A stretch of 64,000 bases of DNA from an uncultured Prochlorococcus sp. (GTDB lineage: Bacteria > Cyanobacteriota > Cyanobacteriia > PCC-6307 > Cyanobiaceae): contig CACBEF010000004.1 of NCBI GenBank assembly GCA_902538225.1, positions 1 through 64,000 on the forward strand, read 5' to 3'. Shown one piece after another: positions 41,491 to 50,392 of this stretch; the first letter of the stretch is position 1, and every line of letters begins with the position of its first letter. A program made the translations under genes and the position numbers. The notes beneath the pieces are model-generated. The model did not search any database. It saw only the letters and a list, made by a program, of their open reading frames with translations, and was not told the origin of the DNA.

Positions 41491-42662
41491 TGATTTTTTC
41501 TTTTTTAAAATTTAGAAAAATACCATTAGCTTGGTTGTTATTAACTAGGCAACCATTAAGGCTAGCAGTTGCCATAGCTGGAATAAGTTTTGCAGGGATT
41601 TTGATGTTTATGCAATTAGGTTTTAGAGATGGTTTATTTGACACGAGCGTAACTATTCATAAACTTCTAGATGCCGACCTTGTTTTGATAAGTCCTAGAT
41701 CAAAAAGTTCTATAAGCATGAGTGGATTCCCAAAAAGAAGGTTAATTCAGACTCTCGCAGTAGAAGATGTTGAAAAAACTGCTCCCGTTAATCTAAATTA
41801 TTTACTTTGGAGAAATCCTGAAAATTTAAAAACTAGATCAATACTTGCATTAGGTTTTAATCCTTCCGATTCACTTCTTTTAGATAAGGGGTTCTCAAAG
41901 AAAGCCTATAAATTGAGAAATCCATCAAGAGTTCTTTTTGACAAACTGTCTAGACCTGAATTTGGACCGATTGAAGAATGGTTTTTATCTGAAAAAAAAG
42001 TTGAGACTGAGGTTGCTGGGAAAAGAGTAATTGTTGAGGGCCTTGTTGAGTTGGGACCATCTTTTGGTGCAGATGGTAATTTGATAACTAGTCGAGAAAC
42101 CTTCTTAAGACTTTTTCCTGCTAATCCTCCTGGCAGTATAGAAATTGGTTTGGTAAAGCTAAAAAAAGGATCTGATCCTGAATTTATTTCAATGATATTA
42201 AATAACTCACTCCCTAATGATGTTAAAGTTCTTACAAAAAAACAATTTATAGAATTTGAAAAGAATTATTGGAAAAATAGTACCGCAATAGGTTTTATAT
42301 TTAGTTTGGGAGCCTTGATGGGTTTTGTTGTAGGGTGTGTGGTCGTTTATCAAATTCTTTATAGTGACGTTACAGATCACCTCCCAGAGTACGCCACCTT
42401 ATTGGCAATGGGGTATAGACTTAAGTCCCTTTTCTTTGTCGTAGCGAGAGAGGGGTTTTTGTTGGCATTGTTTGGTTATTTGCCTGCTTATTTCTCTGGT
42501 CAAATACTTTACTCAGTTATAAGAAGTTCTACTAAGCTCCCAATAATAATGGACGCAGATAAAACTATTTTAATTTTCGTATTAGTTTTAGTTATGTGTA
42601 TGGGGTCAGCCGCTGTTGCGATGCGTAAATTAGTTGACGCTGATCCTGCTGAAATTTTTTAA
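41490..42662 (+). CDS. devC: DevC-type ABC transporter permease
   Basis: This 390-residue FtsX/MacB-type permease has an N-terminal transmembrane helix (LAVAIAGISFAGILMFMQLGF), a large periplasmic domain (about 45-250) and three C-terminal helices around FIFSLGALMGFVVGCVVVYQI. It is part of DevBCA, which exports glycolipids in heterocyst formers; the substrate here is unknown. ATG overlaps the devB TAA. Confidence 0.87.
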   Translation: MIFSFLKFRKIPLAWLLLTRQPLRLAVAIAGISFAGILMFMQLGFRDGLFDTSVTIHKLLDADLVLISPRSKSSISMSGFPKRRLIQTLAVEDVEKTAPVNLNYLLWRNPENLKTRSILALGFNPSDSLLLDKGFSKKAYKLRNPSRVLFDKLSRPEFGPIEEWFLSEKKVETEVAGKRVIVEGLVELGPSFGADGNLITSRETFLRLFPANPPGSIEIGLVKLKKGSDPEFISMILNNSLPNDVKVLTKKQFIEFEKNYWKNSTAIGFIFSLGALMGFVVGCVVVYQILYSDVTDHLPEYATLLAMGYRLKSLFFVVAREGFLLALFGYLPAYFSGQILYSVIRSSTKLPIIMDADKTILIFVLVLVMCMGSAAVAMRKLVDADPAEIF

Positions 42663-42680
42663 CAATTTTAAGATAAAAAA

Positions 42681-43409
42681 ATGGTTAAAGTTAATAAATC
42701 AAAAAATAATTTTAAAAACCTTAAAACAGTCTCAATAAATAATTTGAGTCATTTTTATGGAAAAAATGAGAATAAAAAACAAGTTCTTAATGACGTTAAT
42801 TTAAATATTGATAAAGGAGAGTTGGTTCTTTTAAAAGGACCTTCTGGATGTGGTAAAACAACTCTTTTAACATTAATTGGTGCCTTGAGAACTTGTCAAA
42901 GTGGAGATTTAACTGTATTAAATAATCAGTTAAATGGAGCATCAAGGAAAACGCGTCAGATTCTTAGAAGAAGTATTGGAATGATTTTTCAAGGTCACAA
43001 TCTTCTGAGATGTTTAACAGCAGAACAAAATGTCCAAATGGGCGCCGATTTAATAAAAGGTTTAACATATTTGCAAAGACGTGAAATAGCAAGAAATTGG
43101 TTGTCAGCAGTAGGATTAGAAGAACATCATAAAAAGTTGCCAAATGACTTATCTGGTGGTCAGAAACAAAGAGTAGCAATTGCTCGAGCTTTATCTGCTA
43201 ACCCAAAACTTTTATTAGCGGATGAACCCACTTCTGCTTTAGATAGCGTCACAGGAAGAGAAATAGTTACCCTTTTGAGAAAACTAGCAAAAGAGCAAAA
43301 TTGTTCTGTACTTATGGTGACGCATGATCCAAGAATTTCTGATATGGCTGATAGGATATTAAATATGGAAGATGGTAAAATATATAGTGCTCATAGTGAG
43401 CTAATATAA
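42681..43409 (+). CDS. devA: DevA-type ABC transporter ATPase
   Basis: This 242-residue ATPase has Walker A GPSGCGKTT, signature LSGGQKQR and Walker B LLADEPTSALD, of the MacB/LolD subtype. It lies 18 bases after devC and completes the exporter. It is followed by a tiny basic gene at 43428. Confidence 0.93.
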   Translation: MVKVNKSKNNFKNLKTVSINNLSHFYGKNENKKQVLNDVNLNIDKGELVLLKGPSGCGKTTLLTLIGALRTCQSGDLTVLNNQLNGASRKTRQILRRSIGMIFQGHNLLRCLTAEQNVQMGADLIKGLTYLQRREIARNWLSAVGLEEHHKKLPNDLSGGQKQRVAIARALSANPKLLLADEPTSALDSVTGREIVTLLRKLAKEQNCSVLMVTHDPRISDMADRILNMEDGKIYSAHSELI

Positions 43410-43427
43410 TTAAAAGTAAAAAATTTC

Positions 43428-43577
43428 ATGTCTAAGAGAAGGAATCTAAAAAAAGAAAAGCAGGAACGTAATCGAGCCTATGCTAGAAAATTCAAAAAAA
43501 GGAAATTAAGAACTGATGGAAGACCTGATGGTGGAAACGTTATAGGTACAGCAAATAATGGCGGTGCAGCTGATTAG
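43428..43577 (+). CDS. 49-residue highly basic protein
   Basis: Starts MSKRRNLKKEKQERNRAYAR and continues KFKKRKLRT before a Gly/Asn-rich end (GGNVIGTANNGGAAD). The N terminus is rich in Arg/Lys and looks RNA- or ribosome-binding. It follows devA by 18 bases. I believe it is conserved in Prochlorococcus but its function is unknown to me. Confidence 0.65.
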   Translation: MSKRRNLKKEKQERNRAYARKFKKRKLRTDGRPDGGNVIGTANNGGAAD

Positions 43578-43638
43578 GGAATATCTTTTATTTTTATCTT
43601 TTGGAGTTCAATATATTATGCATATTTAAGACATAATC

Positions 43639-44550
43639 ATGAATGTAAGTATTGTTATACCGACTTACAATAGATTACCCATACTAGAGAAATGTCTATT
43701 TGCGCTTGAAAATCAAAAATTAAATACAAATATCAGTAATTATGAAGTAATAGTTGTTGATGATGGATCAACTGATGGGACAACCTCTTGGATAAATAAA
43801 AACAAAGCTAATCTCCCACACGTTATCCTATTTCAGCAAGAACATGGAGGGCCTGCACTTGGAAGAAATTTGGGAGTAATTAAATCAAAATATGAAATTA
43901 TTATATTCATTGATAGTGATCTTATTGTTTTAGATAATTTTATAAATTGCCACGTAGAAAAATTACTTGCCTCTTGGAGGAAAAATGATAAAAAATGTTT
44001 TACCTATGGTTCGGTAGTCAATACATCTAATTTTCTAAATCCTCAGAGTGAAAAACATAAAATAATGGATACTTCTTTTGCATATTTTGCTACTGGGAAT
44101 GTAGCGATATCAAAAGAATTGATTTTAAGTGTAGGATTATTTGATACTTCTTTTAGTCTTTACGGCTGGGAGGATTTAGAACTTGGAGAAAGATTAAAAA
44201 AAATTGGGACAAAATTAATTAAATGCCCAAATGCAGTAGGTTTTCATTGGCATCCGCCATTTAATTGCGAACAAATAGATTCATTAATAGCACAAGAAAA
44301 AGAGAGAGCAAAAATGGCTTTAGTGTTTTATAAGAAACACTCAAATTTAAGGGTTAGATTTATGATTCAATTAACTCCTCTCCATAATTTACTTTGGCAA
44401 ATTCTTTGCTTGGGAGGACTAATCAGTGTTGATAGAATCCTTCCTTTATTAAGATACCTAGTGAATATAAGAAGAAATAGACTTGCACTTGAGATACTTA
44501 GGATCCCTCTAAATATGATTTACATTAAACAGTTAACCAAATCAAGATAA
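43639..44550 (+). CDS. Family 2 glycosyltransferase
   Basis: This 303-residue GT-A fold enzyme has VSIVIPTYNRL at the N terminus, VVDDGSTDGTT (nucleotide-sugar binding), IFIDSD (DXD-like, near 94) and WEDLELGERL (catalytic base region). It transfers a sugar to an unknown acceptor, plausibly a surface polysaccharide. Monocistronic by spacing. Confidence 0.92.
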   Translation: MNVSIVIPTYNRLPILEKCLFALENQKLNTNISNYEVIVVDDGSTDGTTSWINKNKANLPHVILFQQEHGGPALGRNLGVIKSKYEIIIFIDSDLIVLDNFINCHVEKLLASWRKNDKKCFTYGSVVNTSNFLNPQSEKHKIMDTSFAYFATGNVAISKELILSVGLFDTSFSLYGWEDLELGERLKKIGTKLIKCPNAVGFHWHPPFNCEQIDSLIAQEKERAKMALVFYKKHSNLRVRFMIQLTPLHNLLWQILCLGGLISVDRILPLLRYLVNIRRNRLALEILRIPLNMIYIKQLTKSR

Positions 44551-44604
44551 AAAACTTTTAGAAATACACATCACTTGCTAAGATAGATGAATTAAATTTC
44601 ACAC

Positions 44605-44667
44605 ATCTGACAGTTTCGGGTGAATTATTAATATTAATTCCCCGTCAGATGGAGGCTAACCCGAAAC
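44605..44667 (+). promoter_or_regulatory. rpsB leader: predicted pseudoknot
   Basis: Two interleaved perfect helices precede rpsB: ATCTGAC (44605-44611) with GTCAGAT (44644-44650), and GTTTCGGGT (44613-44621) with ACCCGAAAC (44659-44667). The order A-B-A'-B' is that of an H-type pseudoknot. B-B' is followed by a short T-run 12 bases before the ATG, so it could also act as an attenuator. Feedback control by S2 or EF-Ts is inference. Confidence 0.65.
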
Positions 44668-44679
44668 CCTTTTTAAATT

Positions 44680-45384
44680 ATGGCTGTTGTATCACTATCA
44701 GAAATGATGGAAGCTGGTGCTCATTTTGGGCATCAAACTAGACGTTGGAATCCCAAGATGTCTAAATATATATATTGCGCGAGAAATGGTGTTCATATTA
44801 TTGATCTTGTAAAAACAGCATTGTGTATGAACAATGCATATAAATGGACGAGAAACGCAGCAAAAAGCGGTAAACGTTTCCTATTTGTCGGTACAAAAAA
44901 ACAAGCATCAGATGTAGTAGCTCAGGAAGCTACACGCTGTGGAGCTGCATATGTAAATCAAAGATGGCTGGGAGGGATGTTGACTAATTGGACAACAATG
45001 AAAGCTAGGATTGAAAGATTAAAGGATCTAGAAAGAATGGAAAGTAGTGGTTCAATAGCAATGAGGCCTAAAAAAGAAGCTGCAGTATTAAGGAGAGAAC
45101 TTGAAAGATTACAAAAATACTTAGGTGGACTTAAGGGTATGAGAAGATTACCAGATGTAGTTGTATTGGTTGATCAGAGAAGAGAATCTAATGCAGTATT
45201 AGAAGCTAGAAAATTAGATATCTCATTAGTATCAATGTTGGATACAAATTGCGATCCAGATTTGTGTGAAGTTCCAATTCCTTGTAACGATGATGCCGTT
45301 AGATCTGTGCAACTTATTTTAGGAAGACTTGCAGATGCCATAAATGAGGGTAGAAAGGGCTCTAATGCCGAAAGAAAAAATTAA
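44680..45384 (+). CDS. rpsB: 30S ribosomal protein S2
   Basis: This 234-residue S2 has [27 protein letters not shown] at the start and [15 protein letters not shown] and [10 protein letters not shown] further on. S2 binds the 30S head/body junction. It is followed 44 bases later by tsf, the usual bacterial pair. Its leader may be autoregulatory. Confidence 0.97.
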   Translation: MAVVSLSEMMEAGAHFGHQTRRWNPKMSKYIYCARNGVHIIDLVKTALCMNNAYKWTRNAAKSGKRFLFVGTKKQASDVVAQEATRCGAAYVNQRWLGGMLTNWTTMKARIERLKDLERMESSGSIAMRPKKEAAVLRRELERLQKYLGGLKGMRRLPDVVVLVDQRRESNAVLEARKLDISLVSMLDTNCDPDLCEVPIPCNDDAVRSVQLILGRLADAINEGRKGSNAERKN

Positions 45385-45428
45385 ATTCCAATTTAAAACT
45401 TACTATTCACTATTTTTTATTATTTCAA

Positions 45429-46085
45429 ATGGGAAACATTACAGCAAAACTTGTAAAAGATCTTAGAGACAAAACTGGCGCAGGAATGATGGACTGCAAA
45501 AAAGCACTTAACGAAACTGAAGGAAATCTAGATAAAGCTTTGGAATGGTTAAGAAAGAAAGGCATAGCTAGTGCTGAAAAGAAATCGGGAAGAGTAGCGG
45601 CCGAAGGGTCAATTGGTAGTTATATACATACTGGATCAAGAGTCGGAGTTTTACTAGAGTTAAATTGTGAAACTGATTTCGTTGCTAGAGGTGATATATT
45701 CCAATCTCTGTTGAAGGATGTTTCAATGCAAGTTGCAGCATGCCCAAATGTTGAGTATGTATCAATTGATGAAATACCTCAAGATGTTGTGGAAAAAGAA
45801 AAGCAGATTGAAATGGGTAGGGATGATTTATCTGGAAAACCAGAACAAATTAAAGAAAAAATAGTTGAAGGGAGAATAGCAAAAAGACTAAATGAGCTTG
45901 TTTTGCTTTCACAACCCTACATTAAAGATAGTTCTCTAACAGTTGAGGATCTTGTTAAACAAGCAGCTGCAAAAATTGGGGAAAATATCAAAGTAAGACG
46001 CTTTACAAGATATACATTGGGTGAAGGTATCGAAAAAAATCAGATGGACTTTGCTGAAGAGGTTGCATCAATGCAAACAAACTAG
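45429..46085 (+). CDS. tsf: Elongation factor Ts
   Basis: This 218-residue EF-Ts has the N-terminal UBA-like domain ([34 protein letters not shown]) and core motif [10 protein letters not shown]. It exchanges nucleotides on EF-Tu. Gene order rpsB-tsf is conserved in bacteria. Confidence 0.97.
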   Translation: MGNITAKLVKDLRDKTGAGMMDCKKALNETEGNLDKALEWLRKKGIASAEKKSGRVAAEGSIGSYIHTGSRVGVLLELNCETDFVARGDIFQSLLKDVSMQVAACPNVEYVSIDEIPQDVVEKEKQIEMGRDDLSGKPEQIKEKIVEGRIAKRLNELVLLSQPYIKDSSLTVEDLVKQAAAKIGENIKVRRFTRYTLGEGIEKNQMDFAEEVASMQTN

Positions 46086-46089
46086 TCAC

Positions 46090-47169
46090 TTGAATGATTT
46101 GAATAATTTCAATAATTACATAGATAAAATCGACTCTCAATTAGAGAGAGCAGACATGCAAAAAAGAATATTAACTAGAAATATCTATAGGGAATATGAA
46201 CTTTATCTTAATCTCGTAAGAGATCTACTTTTCATCTCTGTAGAAAAAGGACTTAATCAAATATATAGTTATCCAACAATTAATGATAATTTTTTAAATG
46301 AAAATGAATACTTTAGTCTTTTTGAAAAAAAAATAAGTAAATTAATATTTACGAATTTGCCCTTTTTAACTTTAGAACAATTAAAGATAAATGAAATTGA
46401 AAAAAATATAAATAATGAAATTAATCTTACTACTTTTGATAGTGCTACAAAAACAAACGATGATCAAAAAGAAAAATTTCTATATGAAGATAGTCTTCAA
46501 TTAAAAGAACCCACTCAGTTAGATATTAGTAAAGACTTTTCAAATACTTCTGAATATTATCAAGCTTATAATTATGAGAAATTTGTATCACTTGATTTAG
46601 ATCATAACGACCATAATAATTATTTATCTAAAAACAATATTTTTGAAAATTTAGGATTTGAAAAACAATTTATTTCTTCCCTACTTGAATTAATAGGAGA
46701 AGAAAAGGTGGAAAAACTAAGACATCCAGAAAAAGAAAATATCAAACAAATGGATAATTTACCAAAAAATCAGATTCTTAATAATTTTGATTTAATTGAC
46801 AAGTCATTGGAAAATTTACTATTGAATCTTTCATATGATATTAACCAAGAATTATTCAAGGCAAATCTAATAAAAAAGATGATATCTAAAGATTCCTTTG
46901 ATTACTTAGTAGGCAAAAATTTTATGATAAAACATCCATATCCTTTTGTTATTAATTTTGAATTAAACTTAAATCGGGCATCATTAAACGGCAATAATTT
47001 TCCAAACCTTATTTTCTTCAATATATCTACTGTTGAATTGGAGTTTAAAAATTTAAATCTATCTATTCAAAGGAACAAAATAAATGAGTTAAAAAATCAA
47101 TTTCAGCGTTTGATTAAAAAAGAGACATATTGGAAGCAAAAAGAAATAACTTTGAATAAGATACGTTGA
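46090..47169 (+). CDS. Hypothetical protein between tsf and recG (TTG start)
   Basis: This 359-residue protein starts at TTG 46090, four bases after the tsf stop; the frame is open upstream only inside tsf. It is rich in Asn, Lys and Ile, with charged helical segments and a C-terminal conserved-looking part (LNFELNLNRASLNG... then FQRLIKKETYWKQ). No transmembrane segment or known family. Its tight placement suggests co-transcription with tsf and recG. Confidence 0.7.
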   Translation: MNDLNNFNNYIDKIDSQLERADMQKRILTRNIYREYELYLNLVRDLLFISVEKGLNQIYSYPTINDNFLNENEYFSLFEKKISKLIFTNLPFLTLEQLKINEIEKNINNEINLTTFDSATKTNDDQKEKFLYEDSLQLKEPTQLDISKDFSNTSEYYQAYNYEKFVSLDLDHNDHNNYLSKNNIFENLGFEKQFISSLLELIGEEKVEKLRHPEKENIKQMDNLPKNQILNNFDLIDKSLENLLLNLSYDINQELFKANLIKKMISKDSFDYLVGKNFMIKHPYPFVINFELNLNRASLNGNNFPNLIFFNISTVELEFKNLNLSIQRNKINELKNQFQRLIKKETYWKQKEITLNKIR

Positions 47170-47191
47170 AAAAATAACTCTTTTTTCAAAT

Positions 47192-49648
47192 GTGACTATT
47201 AGCGGGAATCATAATAAATTAATTAAAGATTGGATAAGACCTCTTCAAAAATCCCTTACTATTGAGACTGAAAACAAATTCATTAATACTTTAGGAAGAG
47301 AAAAATATTTTAATGATTATTTGCATGAATCATTAAAAAAACTAGATAATCTAAATCTCTCAGACGAATATTTAAGGATATTTTATGAATTTTCTAATAA
47401 ATATAATGAATATAATAAATTAGATGAAAATCAAAGAAAAAGGTTAATTATAGATACAAGAAAAAATCTTTATAAACTAGGTAAAACTCTAGAAATAGAA
47501 AGTTCTAATAATATTTCTAATAATGTTTTTCTCAATAAAGATGATTCAAGTTTGTCTTTTGATTCAGATATTTCATTAATAAAAAATGTAGGAAAAGTTT
47601 ATAAAAATAAGCTTAATGAATTAGGGATATTTCATATAAAAGATCTAATTAATTATTTCCCTCGAACATATCTAGACTATACGAATAGAGTCAAGATAAT
47701 AAATTTAAAACCAGATAATTTATACACGTGCATCGCAAATGTTAAAAGATTTTATATTCATAAGAGTAAAAAAAATAGTAATTTGTCAATAATGAATATT
47801 GTAGTTTCTGATGAAACGTCTTCAATAAAGGTTACAAAATTTTTTTTAGGAAGAAGATTTAGATCTTACTCCTTCTTCACATCTCAAAAATCTTTGTACA
47901 CTCCTGGTACCAAATTAGCAATTTCCGGTAAGGTTAAATTGACAGAGTATGGCAAAACTTTTGTAGATCCGCAGATTGAAATTCTTAAGGATAACAATGA
48001 TAATTTTAATTTCTCAGGCAAAATATTACCTTTGTATTCATTAGGTGAAGCATTATCAAATATGAGTTTTATAAAACTTATGAAAAAGGTACTAATTTAT
48101 GCAAAGCAATATCCAGAAATTTTAAATAAAAAGCAACTTGATTCATTATCTTTATTGTCAAAAGGAGAGTCCTTGATTAATATTCATTTTCCACCAACTC
48201 AACAGGCACTTATTGAGTCAAAAAAACGTTTGGTTTTTGATGAGTTATTCCTACTTCAAATCAAGTTTCTACTTAGAAAAAGAAAGAAGAATAAAAATAT
48301 AACTTCCCAACAAATACCTCAAAAGAAATCTTTATTAAAAGAATTTTTAAATACTTTTCCTTTTGCATTAACAAAATCTCAAGAAAATGTTTTAAATGAA
48401 ATTAAGAAAGATTTATCTAGTCCCGTACCAATGTCTAGATTGCTTCAGGGAGATGTAGGAAGCGGTAAAACCATAATTGCAATAGCTTCTCTTTTACTTG
48501 TCATTGAAAAAAACCTGCAAGGTGCATTTATGGTTCCAACTGAGGTGTTAGCAGAACAGCATTATAAAAATTTATTGAAATATTTGAACCCTCTTTTAGT
48601 TTCTGTTGAACTACTTACTGGAAATACTCCTCAAAAAAAGAGAAAAGAAATTTTCTCTAATTTAAACAATGGATTAGTTGACATCCTCGTAGGTACTCAT
48701 GCATTATTTGAGGATAAGGTCATCTTTAATGCATTAGGTATGGTCGTGATTGATGAACAACATAGATTTGGAGTTACTCAAAGAAATAGATTATTAAACA
48801 AAGGAGAGAATACTAACTTGTTATCAATGACAGCAACACCAATTCCAAGAACTCTTGCGCTTTCTATTTATGGTGATTTAGATGTGAGTCAAATTACAGA
48901 ACTCCCTCCTGGGAGAGTTCCAATAACAACAAAAATAATTTCAGAAGATGATTTAACTAACTTGTTCAAGATTGTTGAAGATGAGATCAATAAGGGAAAG
49001 CAAGCTTATGTGATTTTGCCACTTATAGAAGATTCAGAAAAAATGAATTTAAGCTCCGCAAAGAAAATATTCAAATATTTATCAGAAGAGGTCTTTTTTA
49101 ATAAAAAAGTTGGATTATTACATGGCAAATTAAGTTCACAAGAAAAAAATGAAGTAATTAATTCTTTTTTAAAGAATGAAATTAATATATTGGTTTCAAC
49201 CACAGTAATTGAGGTTGGCATTGATGTGCCTAACGCCACAATTATGATCATTTATAATTCGGACAGATTTGGATTGTCCCAGCTACATCAATTAAGGGGG
49301 AGAGTTGGTAGAGGATCAACAAAATCTTTTTGTTATCTGGTAACCCCCGATAAAAATGGATTAGAAAATAAACGACTTTGTGTTTTGCAAAAATCTAATG
49401 ATGGCTTTTATATTGCTGAAAAAGACTTGGAGCTTAGAGGGCCTGGCCAGATTTTAGGATATAGACAATCCGGATTGCCTGATTTTGTACTGGACAATTT
49501 ACCTAACAATAAATTTCTTATTGATAAGGCTCGTGAAGAGGCTACTAAGATTGTTAGTGATGATCCTGATTTAAAAGAAAATATTGTTTTAAGGAATATA
49601 CTTATTGATAATTCTGATAATAAATTCATTCATGATTTTTTGAATTGA
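47192..49648 (+). CDS. recG: ATP-dependent DNA helicase RecG (GTG start)
   Basis: This 818-residue branch-migration helicase has an N-terminal wedge/OB region (about 140-310), Walker A GDVGSGKT, DEQH in VVIDEQHRFG, SMTATPIPRTLAL, and GRVGRG in the second RecA domain. The 130 residues before the wedge are typical of the cyanobacterial version. It processes stalled forks and Holliday junctions. The GTG at 47192 is used because the overlapping ATG at 47190 runs straight into TGA. Confidence 0.95.
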   Translation: MTISGNHNKLIKDWIRPLQKSLTIETENKFINTLGREKYFNDYLHESLKKLDNLNLSDEYLRIFYEFSNKYNEYNKLDENQRKRLIIDTRKNLYKLGKTLEIESSNNISNNVFLNKDDSSLSFDSDISLIKNVGKVYKNKLNELGIFHIKDLINYFPRTYLDYTNRVKIINLKPDNLYTCIANVKRFYIHKSKKNSNLSIMNIVVSDETSSIKVTKFFLGRRFRSYSFFTSQKSLYTPGTKLAISGKVKLTEYGKTFVDPQIEILKDNNDNFNFSGKILPLYSLGEALSNMSFIKLMKKVLIYAKQYPEILNKKQLDSLSLLSKGESLINIHFPPTQQALIESKKRLVFDELFLLQIKFLLRKRKKNKNITSQQIPQKKSLLKEFLNTFPFALTKSQENVLNEIKKDLSSPVPMSRLLQGDVGSGKTIIAIASLLLVIEKNLQGAFMVPTEVLAEQHYKNLLKYLNPLLVSVELLTGNTPQKKRKEIFSNLNNGLVDILVGTHALFEDKVIFNALGMVVIDEQHRFGVTQRNRLLNKGENTNLLSMTATPIPRTLALSIYGDLDVSQITELPPGRVPITTKIISEDDLTNLFKIVEDEINKGKQAYVILPLIEDSEKMNLSSAKKIFKYLSEEVFFNKKVGLLHGKLSSQEKNEVINSFLKNEINILVSTTVIEVGIDVPNATIMIIYNSDRFGLSQLHQLRGRVGRGSTKSFCYLVTPDKNGLENKRLCVLQKSNDGFYIAEKDLELRGPGQILGYRQSGLPDFVLDNLPNNKFLIDKAREEATKIVSDDPDLKENIVLRNILIDNSDNKFIHDFLN

Positions 49649-49705
49649 AAACTATCATTGTAATTTTTGATATATATGCAACTATAAATCAATTGCAAAT
49701 TTCAA

Positions 49706-50389
49706 TTGAAAATTTGGAATAAAATACCAATTAAAGATAATGGAGATAAATTAATAGCTATACCTAGCTGCCTAAAATTTTTAGATCCACACCCTTACTT
49801 TCATTTAGGAGCACCTTACAAAGATAAAACTTCTATTTGGAAATTAAGGGAGGAGGTCATAAATAGATTAGTAAAAGTAAATGATTATTTGATATCAAAG
49901 AGTAGTTTTAACCTTTTAATTTATGACAGTTGGCGACCTTTAGAAGTTCAGGAATTTATGTTTAAAAGAGCATTTTTATTAGAGTGTGAAAAATCTGATA
50001 TTGATATTTCTTTTGAAAATATAAAATCTTATCCATCCATTTTAAAAAAAGTTGAAAAATTTTGGGCATATCCTTCTTATGACACTAGGTGTCCTCCCCC
50101 TCATTCAACTGGGGGTGCATTGGATGTTTGTTTATCAGATAAAGACGGAAATCTTTTTGAAATGGGAAGTATGGTTGATCAAATGGATGAGACCTCAAAT
50201 CCTTATTTTTATGCAAGCATAAAGAATGAAGAAGCAATTATTTGGAATAGTAGAAGAAATTTATTAAGGGAAATTATGACTAAATTCGGATTTGCGCAAC
50301 ATCCTAATGAATGGTGGCATTTTAGTTATGGCGATCAATTATGGGCTTGGAAAAATAAAAAAGCAAATGCCCTTTATGGAAAAATTTAA
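49706..50389 (+). CDS. VanX-type D-Ala-D-Ala dipeptidase (TTG start)
   Basis: This 227-residue M15D peptidase has zinc-site motif H-S-T-G-G-A-L-D (PPHSTGGALDVCL, H-x6-D) and the terminal NEWWHFSYG (E-x2-H). SYDTRCPPPHS and the N-terminal YDSWRPLEVQ also match. Such enzymes cleave D-Ala-D-Ala in peptidoglycan turnover. It is convergent with sir (4 bases). Confidence 0.9.
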   Translation: MKIWNKIPIKDNGDKLIAIPSCLKFLDPHPYFHLGAPYKDKTSIWKLREEVINRLVKVNDYLISKSSFNLLIYDSWRPLEVQEFMFKRAFLLECEKSDIDISFENIKSYPSILKKVEKFWAYPSYDTRCPPPHSTGGALDVCLSDKDGNLFEMGSMVDQMDETSNPYFYASIKNEEAIIWNSRRNLLREIMTKFGFAQHPNEWWHFSYGDQLWAWKNKKANALYGKI

Positions 50390-50392
50390 ATT

